A program made the position numbers and the translations under genes. Shown in pieces: positions 52,349 through 59,772 of a stretch of 64,000 bases of DNA. The stretch spans positions 13,885 to 77,884 of the forward strand of contig CAZUVM010000260.1 in assembly GCA_964623885.1 (NCBI GenBank). Reading direction: 5' to 3'. Origin of the DNA: CAZUVM01 sp964623885 (GTDB lineage: Bacteria > Verrucomicrobiota > Verrucomicrobiia > Limisphaerales > UBA8199). Below the pieces are notes generated by a model, which did not search any database, was not told the origin of the DNA, and worked only from the letters and a program-made list of their open reading frames with translations. Each line of letters begins with the position of its first letter. Position 1 is the stretch's first letter.

Positions 52349-52482
52349 GCTAGTGTACCGTCTCACAAATGAATGGATTTATTTTCAACATGAGGAAACA
52401 GAGAAAACAGAGCATTTCTCTCCGTTCTCTCCGTTTTCTCCTGTTCAAATAATTCCAGTTGTTTGTGAGACGCTACACTAGC
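52349..52482. mobile_element. 134-bp palindromic MITE-like element
   Basis: The 21-bp ends gctagtgta-ccgtctcacaaa (52349-52369) and its reverse complement (52462-52482) match at 20 of 21 positions. Inside, aggaaacagagaaaacagag (near 52391-52410) pairs with ctccgttctctccgttttctcct (near 52420-52442), so nearly the whole element can fold into a long hairpin. It contains no gene of its own and lies in the 414-bp gap between the Cys-rich protein gene and dnaB. No clear target-site duplication was seen. Non-autonomous transposon derivatives have this structure; a transposase of a matching kind is not in the window. Confidence 0.75.
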
Positions 52483-52733
52483 AAGCTTTGAAAAGGACAA
52501 CGCCGGATTTTCAGAGCAGTCTCACTTTCAAAAATTGCCTGAGCTGAGCTACTATCGTGTGCTTCAGCAGCCAATAACGAGTTGGCTGTCGGTTCAAAAC
52601 GTTGATTTGACCTTCTGGGTGCAAGCCTCCGTACTAACCCTCGGGAGCTTGCCGCTCCTGCGAATAATGTGTTACCAACGTCCAATAACTTTGATTTGAT
52701 TGCGTCAAAAATTTCACGTTTGGTAGTCACAAC

Positions 52734-54194
52734 ATGATCGACTCAGTTGCCGAACCTGCGAAGTCCACGCCCGATTTAAAGAAATCCCGGCCACGAAATG
52801 CAACCACGACCGCGGCTGGGGTGGATCGATTACCGCCGCATTCGCCCGAGGCCGAACAAGGAGTGCTCGGTTGTATTCTGCTTTCACCCAATGATTGTCT
52901 GGGAGAGTGCATCACAAAATTGAAGGGCGGCTCCGAAGTCTTCTACGATCTGCGCCATCAAACGATCTTCGATACGCTGGCTGAGATGTTCGATAAGCGA
53001 GAAGGCATCGACATTATTACACTGCAGCAGCGGCTGAAGAACAAGCAACTGCTCGAGCAGGTGGGCGGGCTCGCTTATCTGTCAACATTGCCAGACATGG
53101 TGCCGTCGGCGGCGAATCTGTCTTATTACCTCGATATCGTTCAGGAGAAATTCCTGCTGAGGAAAATGATTCGGGTGTGCACCGAAGTGGTTGGCCGGGT
53201 GTACGATTACGAGGGAGAGGTCGATGCGCTCATGGACGAGATCGAGCGGGATGTGTTGCGGATCAGTGAGTCCCGGGTGCAGAGCCAGACCAGCACGATC
53301 AAGGACCTGGTCAAACGCGCGATAAATACCATCGAGGATTACCACCAGCGACAAGGCACGCTGACCGGTATTGGCACGGGCTTCGTGGATCTCGATAAAA
53401 TGACCACTGGGCTGCATGGCGGGGAAATGATCGTGATCGCCGCGCGGCCATCGGTAGGAAAGACCTCGCTGGCGATGAATATCGCGGAGCATGTATCCAT
53501 TGATCAAAAATTGCCGGTAGGGGTGTTCAGCCTGGAAATGACCGCGGAATCTCTGGTGTTGCGTATGCTCTGTTCGCGCTCGCGGGTGAACTTGCGCAAC
53601 GTGCGCGAAGGATTTCTGGCGGAGCGCGATTTCCCCAAGCTGACCGGAACAGCGGGGAAACTCGCCAATTCACTTTTGTTTATCGACGATTCCTCCGGGT
53701 TGTCGATTCTGCAATTGCGGGCCAAGGCGCGGCGCATGCACCAGCAATACGGGATCAAGCTGTTCGTGATCGATTATTTGCAGTTGTTGCATTCCACGTC
53801 GCGACGGGCCGAAAACCGCCAGCAGGAAATTGCCGACATCTCCAGCGGCATCAAAGCGCTGGCGAAAGAGCTCAATGTGCCGGTGATCGTGCTCAGCCAG
53901 CTCAATCGCGAGGTAGAGCGTGAGAAAGGACGTCCACCGCGCCTGTCCGATTTGCGCGAGTCAGGTGCGATCGAACAGGATGCCGATCTAGTTGGGCTGC
54001 TGTACAAGCCTACCAAGCAGGGAGAAGACGAAGACGGCGTCAGCGACGCCGGCGAAGGCGATGCCATTGCGGTAAACCTGCTCATCGCCAAGCAACGAAA
54101 CGGCCCGGCCGGTGAAGACGTGCATTTGACCTTCCTGAAGGCATATACTCGATTCGAAAGCGCCGCTAAAATACAGGCGGAGGATGTGCCGTAG
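52734..54194 (+). CDS. dnaB: replicative DNA helicase DnaB
   Basis: The 486-residue protein has an N-terminal helical DnaB domain (PPHSPEAEQGVLGCILLSPNDC onward) and a C-terminal RecA-like motor with Walker A ARPSVGKTS, LSQLNREVEREKGRPPRLSDLRESGAIEQDADLV and KQRNGPAGEDVHLTF. It unwinds DNA at the replication fork as a hexameric ring. No intein or insertion is present. The ~35-residue basic leader before the first domain is longer than usual. The stretch upstream holds the MITE-like element; the region between 52483 and 52733 has no clear gene. Confidence 0.95.
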   Translation: MIDSVAEPAKSTPDLKKSRPRNATTTAAGVDRLPPHSPEAEQGVLGCILLSPNDCLGECITKLKGGSEVFYDLRHQTIFDTLAEMFDKREGIDIITLQQRLKNKQLLEQVGGLAYLSTLPDMVPSAANLSYYLDIVQEKFLLRKMIRVCTEVVGRVYDYEGEVDALMDEIERDVLRISESRVQSQTSTIKDLVKRAINTIEDYHQRQGTLTGIGTGFVDLDKMTTGLHGGEMIVIAARPSVGKTSLAMNIAEHVSIDQKLPVGVFSLEMTAESLVLRMLCSRSRVNLRNVREGFLAERDFPKLTGTAGKLANSLLFIDDSSGLSILQLRAKARRMHQQYGIKLFVIDYLQLLHSTSRRAENRQQEIADISSGIKALAKELNVPVIVLSQLNREVEREKGRPPRLSDLRESGAIEQDADLVGLLYKPTKQGEDEDGVSDAGEGDAIAVNLLIAKQRNGPAGEDVHLTFLKAYTRFESAAKIQAEDVP

Positions 54195-54294
54195 TGCAGC
54201 GCAATCAGCGCCGCAGGTTAGAACCTATCAGATTCAATCTTCTCTGGATGTGAATTATCTGTTTTAACCCGGATAGGGCGGATTAAATTCCGGC

Positions 54295-56493
54295 ATGGCC
54301 GAAACGAAGTCCCCGAATCACGGGGGCACTGGCAGTGAAAATCCTAAAGGCGTGGCGATTGGCCGGCGAGTTCGTCACAGTAACGCCAAAAGCGGTCGCA
54401 CTTTCCGTATCGGCGTGGACACCGGCGGCACCTTTACCGATTTCGTTTGTCTGCGCGGCGGTCGGCTGGAACGCTACAAATGTCGCTCCACGCCCGAGGA
54501 CCCTTCAGTGGCCATTCTCGATGGCATTGGCCGCTTCAGGGAAGGACGTAAAGAGCCGGCCTTGGAAGGATTGCTAAGGACTCCTCACGCCGTCCCCTAC
54601 AGTTCTCAAGTGGAAGTCGTGCACGGCTCAACCGTGGCAACCAATGCCGTGCTTGAGCGGAAGGGTGCGCGCGTAGCACTGATAGTGACGCGAGGTTTCG
54701 AAGACGTACTGCACATTGGCCGACAAAACCGGCCTGAGCTTTACAACCTGTTTGTGCCACCGAGGCGGCCGCTGGTGGACTCGAAGTTGGTGTTTGGGAT
54801 TCCGGAGCGTCTGGACGCCAGCGGCCGTGTGTTGGCGGCTGTTAACGTCACCGCCGTGGATAAGCTCGCCGCTCGCCTGCGGCAGCATAAGGTGGACATC
54901 GTGGCGGTGTGCCTGTTGCATTCCTACATCAATCCCGCGCACGAGCGGAAAGTCGCTGATCGACTGAAGCGCGCGGGATTACGCGTAAGCGCCTCACACG
55001 AAGTGCTGCCCGAGTACCGGGAGTTTGAGCGTTGGAGCACGACGGTGGTGAATGCCTATGTCACGCCGCTGATCGACGGTTATTTGGCAAACCTCGAACA
55101 GCGACTGTTTGTAGGGGACGACGTAAGGAGTCCATCGCGAGCCCAGGTTTGGGCGAAGGGACTCCTAACGTCGTCCTCTACAGTCCGTCCGACGTTGCAT
55201 ATTATGCAATCCAACGGCGGCTCAATTTCTGCCGCCGCGGCACGCGCCCAGGCGGTGCGCACCGTCCTCTCAGGGCCGGCTGCCGGAGTCGTCGGAGCGC
55301 GGGCGGTGGCGCGCGCAGCCGGTTTTAATCGGATTATCTCGTTCGATATGGGAGGAACGTCAACGGACGTAAGTCTTATCGACGAAACAATCACGATGAC
55401 GACCGACTCGGTCGTCGGCGACTTCCCGGTGTGCCTGCCCATGATCGATATCCACACGGTCGGCGCTGGGGGCGGTTCGATTGCGGCGCGAGACAGTGGC
55501 GGTGCGTTGCGGGTTGGACCTGCGAGCGCGGGAGCAAAGCCTGGACCAGCCTGCTACGGCACGGGCCAGGAATTGACGGTCACCGACGCCAATTTGCTGC
55601 TGGGCCGATTGGATGCCGGTCGCTTTCTCGGTGGTCGAATGACGCTGGATACTGAACGCGCGCATCAGGTGGCTCGAGAGTTGGCAGCGGCTTTTAAGCT
55701 CAGCGTCCCCGCATTGGCAGAAGGCGTCGTGCGCGTCGCCAACGCGAACATGGAGCGGGCCCTGCGGGTGGTTTCGGTTTCGCGTGGGCATGATCCGCGT
55801 GAGTTTGCGTTGCTGGCCTTTGGCGGTGCCGGCGGCATGCACGCGTGCGAACTCGCGGAGCGACTGGAAATCCCCACCGTCATTGTGCCGCGCTACGCCG
55901 GCGTCCTCTCTGCCCTCGGTATGCTTCTGGCTGATGTGACAAAGGACTATTCGAGCAGCGTGCTTCGCCGCAGCGATTCAATTTCCTTAGCCGAATTAAG
56001 GAAGCGATTTAGGCCCCTGTTGAATACAGCCAAAACTGAGCTCGAGCGGGAGGATTTCCAGCAAAGCCAACAAGTGTTCGAGTGCCTGGTAGATGTGCGC
56101 TATGCCGGTCAGTCGCATGAGATCACGGTGCCCTTCTCCGAAGCCTACCGGCGCACCTTCGATCAGCGACACGATCAACTCTACGGTTATTCCGACCCCT
56201 CACGATCCACGGAAATAGTCACGCTGCGCGTGAAAGCCTCGGGGATCACGGACAAACCGACTTTGCCGCGGTCGTCGGAGCGATTTGCCCGGCCCAGACC
56301 AGCGTCGGTGCGTCCGGCGCGTTTCGCAGGCCGTATAATACCTACTGCGTTCTATCTTTGGGATGATTTGGCTTCAGGCGCGCGCGCGCCGGGACCGGCG
56401 GTGGTTACCGGCGGAGAAGCTACCGCAGTGATTCCTCCGGCGTTTGCCTTTCGCGTGGACGGTTTTGGGAATCTGATAGTGAAAAGGAAATAG
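54295..56493 (+). CDS. hyuA: hydantoinase/5-oxoprolinase subunit A with two in-frame palindromic insertions
   Basis: The 732-residue protein has the hydantoinase A fold: RIGVDTGGTFTDFVC, VVHGSTVATNAVLERKGARVALIVTRGFEDVLHIGRQNRPELYNL, HEVLPEYREFERWSTTVVNAYV, SFDMGGTSTDVSLI, and RVANANMERALRVVSVSRGHDPREFALLAFGGAG. HyuA with HyuB performs ATP-dependent ring opening of 5-oxoproline, hydantoins or related compounds. A ~37-residue basic leader precedes the domain. Two DNA palindromes of one family are translated in different frames at 54536-54603 (about residues 81-103) and 55110-55182 (about 272-296), adding apparently disordered surface loops. hyuB starts 96 bp downstream. Confidence 0.9.
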   Translation: MAETKSPNHGGTGSENPKGVAIGRRVRHSNAKSGRTFRIGVDTGGTFTDFVCLRGGRLERYKCRSTPEDPSVAILDGIGRFREGRKEPALEGLLRTPHAVPYSSQVEVVHGSTVATNAVLERKGARVALIVTRGFEDVLHIGRQNRPELYNLFVPPRRPLVDSKLVFGIPERLDASGRVLAAVNVTAVDKLAARLRQHKVDIVAVCLLHSYINPAHERKVADRLKRAGLRVSASHEVLPEYREFERWSTTVVNAYVTPLIDGYLANLEQRLFVGDDVRSPSRAQVWAKGLLTSSSTVRPTLHIMQSNGGSISAAAARAQAVRTVLSGPAAGVVGARAVARAAGFNRIISFDMGGTSTDVSLIDETITMTTDSVVGDFPVCLPMIDIHTVGAGGGSIAARDSGGALRVGPASAGAKPGPACYGTGQELTVTDANLLLGRLDAGRFLGGRMTLDTERAHQVARELAAAFKLSVPALAEGVVRVANANMERALRVVSVSRGHDPREFALLAFGGAGGMHACELAERLEIPTVIVPRYAGVLSALGMLLADVTKDYSSSVLRRSDSISLAELRKRFRPLLNTAKTELEREDFQQSQQVFECLVDVRYAGQSHEITVPFSEAYRRTFDQRHDQLYGYSDPSRSTEIVTLRVKASGITDKPTLPRSSERFARPRPASVRPARFAGRIIPTAFYLWDDLASGARAPGPAVVTGGEATAVIPPAFAFRVDGFGNLIVKRK
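54536..54603. repeat. in-frame palindromic element, copy 1 (hyuA)
   Basis: The right arm ggactcctcacgccgtcccc (54578-54597) continues as tacagt and matches the right arm of copy 2 at 23 of 26 positions. A decayed left arm agggaaggacgtaaagagcc (54538-54557) matches the left arm of copy 2 at about 16 of 22. It lies in coding sequence before the HGSTVATN motif, where homologous proteins are shorter. Confidence 0.6.
55110..55182. repeat. in-frame palindromic element, copy 2 (hyuA)
   Basis: The arms at 55110-55132 and 55160-55182 pair at 21 of 23 positions around a 27-base loop that has its own gccca/tgggc stem. It is 73 bp long and is translated without breaking the frame, in another reading phase than copy 1. 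Confidence 0.72.
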
Positions 56494-56589
56494 ACAGAGA
56501 AATGGAAGACCGAAAAAATGTGTAAAATTTAAGTAGGAAAAAGCGAAAATCCGGATCCGAAACGAACTCAAATCTCTAAAGAAAATATC

Positions 56590-58185
56590 ATGTTAAAGGC
56601 CGTTCATCCCATCGAGTTTGAGGTTTTTAAGAATCTTTTTCTGTCGATAGCCGAAGAGATGGGCGTGACCCTCCGCCGCACAGGCTTTTCGCCCAACATA
56701 AAAGAGCGGCTGGATTACTCCTGCGCGGTTTATGACGCGGCCGGTGAAACGATTGCGCAAGGAGATCACATGCCCGTGCACCTGGGTGCGATGCCGCTCT
56801 CAGTGCGCGCAGCAATTGAGACCGCGCCGATGGAGCCCGGTGACATGGTCGCGCTCAATGACCCCTTCCAGGGAGGAACTCATCTGCCGGACATTACCCT
56901 GGTCGCGCCGGTTTTCCTCAGCCGTGCCGGCCGCCCTGCTTTCTATGTCGCCAATCGGGCACATCACTCCGACGTGGGCGGCATGAGCCCGGGCTCCATG
57001 CCTATGGCGTGCGAGATATACCAGGAAGGGCTTATTATTCCCCCGGTGCGGCTCGTGCGGCGCGGTCAGATCTCAAAGGATGTGCTGGCGTTGGTGCTGG
57101 CGAACGTGCGCACGCCAGAGGAACGGGAAGGTGACCTGACCGCGCAGATTGCAGCCAATCGCGTCGCCGAAACACGTCTGAAGGAGTTGGTTGCCAGACA
57201 TGGAACAAAACAGGCGGCCGCCTATGCCGCCGCTTTGCAAGATTACACCGAGCGCGTGGTCCGCGCGACGCTCAAAGCCATCCCGAACGGTGATTATGTC
57301 TTCGAAGACGCACTCGACGACGACGGTTTCTCGGCTCGCTCGGTGAAGATCCGCGCACGCATCCGGATTCGCGGCGCTCGTGCCGAGATCGATTTCACCG
57401 GCTCGGCGCCCCAAGTGCAAGGCAGTGTGAACGCCAATTACGCAATCACACTGTCGGCGTGTCTCTACTGCGTGCGCTGTTTGGTTGCCGAGGACGTGCT
57501 TTATAACGCCGGTGTGGCTCGTCCGTTGCAGGTGCGGGCGCCACTGGGCACCATTGTCAACGCCACCCGGCCGTGCGCGGTGGCAGGTGGCAACGTCGAG
57601 ACCTCGCAGCGTATTACTGACGTGGTAATGGGCGCGTTTAGCCGGGCAATACCTAAGCGTTTGCAGGCGGCCAGCCAGGGTACGATGAATAATGTCACGC
57701 TTGGTGGCGTGGACCCGCGGACCGGCGCGCGGTTTGCCTATTACGAGACGCTCGGCGGCGGGATGGGCGGCCGACGCGGCTTGGCCGGCTTGAGCGGCGT
57801 GCACACGCACATGAGCAATACGCGCAACACGCCTGTTGAAGCTATTGAGAATTACTTGCCCGTGCGGATTCGCCATTATGGCCTGCGCAACGGCAGTGGC
57901 GGTGCGGGGGCTTTCCCGGGCGGAGAAGGATTAATCCGTGAGTACGAAATGTTGGCCCACGCGTCAGTCACGATCCTCTCTGATCGTCGCCGTTATTCGC
58001 CCTACGGCCTGCAGGGCGGCCGCCCGGGCGACCGAGGCCGCAACACCATGGTGCGCCGTGGCCGCGAGCAAATCCTGCCCGGCAAAGTGCAACTCGACCT
58101 GGAGCCGGGCGACCGACTCCGCATTGAGACTCCGGGCGGAGGCGGGTACGGGCGACCGGGCAAAGGGCGCAGTTCCAGGGCATGA
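56590..58185 (+). CDS. hyuB: hydantoinase/5-oxoprolinase subunit B
   Basis: The 531-residue protein is HyuB: it opens on HPIEFEVFKNLFLSIAEEMGVTLRRTGFSPNIKERLDYSCAVYDAAGETIAQGDHMPVHLGAMP, continues with NDPFQGGTHLPDITLVAPVF, the ANRAHHSDVGGMSPGSMP segment, and ends with GSGGAGAFPGGEGLIREYEML and the Gly-rich GGGGYG tail. It completes the ATP-dependent ring-opening enzyme with HyuA. The ATG at 56590 is chosen for its position before the first conserved segment. Length fits the family. A TTG-started MFS gene follows after ~300 bp of repeat-bearing sequence. Confidence 0.92.
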   Translation: MLKAVHPIEFEVFKNLFLSIAEEMGVTLRRTGFSPNIKERLDYSCAVYDAAGETIAQGDHMPVHLGAMPLSVRAAIETAPMEPGDMVALNDPFQGGTHLPDITLVAPVFLSRAGRPAFYVANRAHHSDVGGMSPGSMPMACEIYQEGLIIPPVRLVRRGQISKDVLALVLANVRTPEEREGDLTAQIAANRVAETRLKELVARHGTKQAAAYAAALQDYTERVVRATLKAIPNGDYVFEDALDDDGFSARSVKIRARIRIRGARAEIDFTGSAPQVQGSVNANYAITLSACLYCVRCLVAEDVLYNAGVARPLQVRAPLGTIVNATRPCAVAGGNVETSQRITDVVMGAFSRAIPKRLQAASQGTMNNVTLGGVDPRTGARFAYYETLGGGMGGRRGLAGLSGVHTHMSNTRNTPVEAIENYLPVRIRHYGLRNGSGGAGAFPGGEGLIREYEMLAHASVTILSDRRRYSPYGLQGGRPGDRGRNTMVRRGREQILPGKVQLDLEPGDRLRIETPGGGGYGRPGKGRSSRA

Positions 58186-58198
58186 CCACCTCTCAATT

Positions 58199-58228
58199 CA
58201 CCACGAAACACTCGAAAATAAACGAAAT
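58199..58228. repeat. copy of the accacgaaa spacer motif
   Basis: caccacgaaacactcgaaaataaacgaaat is the third copy of the motif seen at 22124-22144 and 49683-49715, here between hyuB and the palindrome pair. Confidence 0.5.
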
Positions 58229-58254
58229 TATGCAACAGAACGGTGCTGGCCCCA

Positions 58255-58367
58255 GCGGAGCGCGGACTTCAGTCCGCAGCAAGTTCCAATCTTCGAGTCG
58301 GTTCCTCCGTTTTGCGGGGCCGATGTGGTCATTCGGATGTTGCTGCGGACTGAAGTCCGCGCTCCGC
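58255..58367. repeat. BIME-like pair of palindromes
   Basis: A perfect 28-bp inverted repeat has arms at 58255-58282 and 58340-58367, and each arm contains the smaller palindrome gcggacttcagtccgc. The 57-bp interval includes ttcgagtcggttcctccg. This is the classical pattern of two REP units in opposite orientation. It fills the gap between hyuB and the transporter gene, so it may separate their expression. Confidence 0.78.
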
Positions 58368-58486
58368 CCATCGGTTACGGCTTCTCCGCGCTGCGGTTAT
58401 CGCGTCTCTGCGGTTTAACTGGCTTCTTTGACTGGGTCGCGGCTCTGCTGCTCTGTGTAGCTCGTAGTGAACGAAAAGACTCTAAC

Positions 58487-59746
58487 TTGAAGAGCTCATC
58501 GCCTATATCGCCGGGGCTTTTTGCCTGGTGGAGGCGCGCCGAACAGCCGGCGAGAACGGCACTAATCGCTGCCGGGCTTGGCTGGATGCTCGATGGCTTC
58601 GACGTGATGCTTTATGCGTTGGTGCTGGGATCCATTAGAAAAGATCTCGGCCTCGACGCCGCGACCGCTGGTTTGCTGCAATCCCTGACGCTGGTTGCCT
58701 CGGCTGCCGGCGGCTTGCTCTTTGGAGTGTTTGCCGATCGTTGGGGCCGGACGCGGGCATTGATGTTGAGCGTGCTGCTCTATTCGATCTTCACCGGGCT
58801 GTCTGGTTTCGCTTCTACCGCGGTTCAACTGGCAGTGTTCCGAGTTTTGCTGGGCTTGGGGATGGGCGGCGAATGGGCCAGCGGCGCCGCGTTAGTATCT
58901 GAAACCTGGTCCGGTGAAGATCGCGGCAAGGCGCTCGGATTCGTGCAGAGTTCGTGGGCCATTGGCTACGCGCTGGCCGCATTTGTAAACTGGTTCGTCC
59001 AGGATGTCGCGGGCCTGGGTTGGCGTGCGGTGTTTTTTGCGGGAGTGCTTCCGGCATTGTACACCCTTTGGGTGCAACGCCGAGTCAAGGAGCCGGCGAT
59101 TTGGCAACAGACCCGCAGCCAACGCGAAGGTGTTTCACTGCGCCAAGCTTTCGGCGGCAGTATGTTTCGCATAACCGCAGCACTGACGCTGATGAACGCC
59201 TGCACAATGTTCGCCTGGTGGGGTTTGAACACATGGGTGCCCTCGTTCTTTAGTGCGCCGGCGAGCCATGGCGGCCTGGCATTGAGCAACGCCGCGATGA
59301 GTGGTTTCGTTGCGGCAATGCAGGTAGGAATGTGGTTTGGTTATGTCACCTTCGGTTACATAAGCGACAGGCTCGGGCGGCGTCGTACTTACGTGGGCTA
59401 TCTCCTGCTGGCCGCCGTTTCGGTATTGGCGTTCGCGCATTCCGGCAGGCCATGGCTGTTGTTCGCCCTTGGACCGGTCGTGGCGTTTTTTGGGACGGGA
59501 TATTTCAGCGGCTTTGGTGTGGTAACAGCGGAACTTTACCCCACTGCCATTCGGGCCACAGCCCAAGGCTTTACGTACAACTTTGGCCGCCTCGCCAGCG
59601 CTGCGGCACCCTGGCTGGTGGGCGGCCTGGCCGAGCGTAGCGGCTTTCCGGCAGCGCTCGTCTTGACCTCCGCCGCTTTTTTACTGGCGGCAGTGTTTTG
59701 GGTTTTTATTCCGGAGACCCGCAGATTATCCGCGCGGAGCAATTGA
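58487..59746 (+). CDS. MFS transporter, aromatic-acid/organic-anion type
   Basis: The ~419-residue protein has 12 membrane helices and major-facilitator motifs: DGFDVMLYALVL in helix 1 (characteristic of the AAHS/metabolite:H+ symporter group), GVFADRWGRTRAL after helix 2, GLGMGGEWASGAALVSETW, YISDRLGRRRTYVG, and FSGFGVVTAELYPTAIRATAQGFTYNFGR. No ATG fits; the TTG at 58487 is chosen, preceding MKSSSPISPGLFAWWRRAEQ. It follows hyuAB in the same direction and probably imports the substrate of that enzyme, or exports its product. Confidence 0.88.
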   Translation: MKSSSPISPGLFAWWRRAEQPARTALIAAGLGWMLDGFDVMLYALVLGSIRKDLGLDAATAGLLQSLTLVASAAGGLLFGVFADRWGRTRALMLSVLLYSIFTGLSGFASTAVQLAVFRVLLGLGMGGEWASGAALVSETWSGEDRGKALGFVQSSWAIGYALAAFVNWFVQDVAGLGWRAVFFAGVLPALYTLWVQRRVKEPAIWQQTRSQREGVSLRQAFGGSMFRITAALTLMNACTMFAWWGLNTWVPSFFSAPASHGGLALSNAAMSGFVAAMQVGMWFGYVTFGYISDRLGRRRTYVGYLLLAAVSVLAFAHSGRPWLLFALGPVVAFFGTGYFSGFGVVTAELYPTAIRATAQGFTYNFGRLASAAAPWLVGGLAERSGFPAALVLTSAAFLLAAVFWVFIPETRRLSARSN

Positions 59747-59772
59747 ATACTTTCCAAAAGCTCGCTCAAGAC

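Noticed and set aside
52473..52730. Minus-strand 85-codon frame between the MITE and dnaB
   Set aside because: It begins inside the likely dnaB leader and ends inside the MITE; its SNQRFEPTANSL-type text looks like translated dispersed repeat and has no ribosome-binding site.
57938..58486. Upstream extension of the MFS transporter
   Set aside because: It overlaps the end of hyuB in another frame and the palindrome pair, with no membrane or conserved segment.
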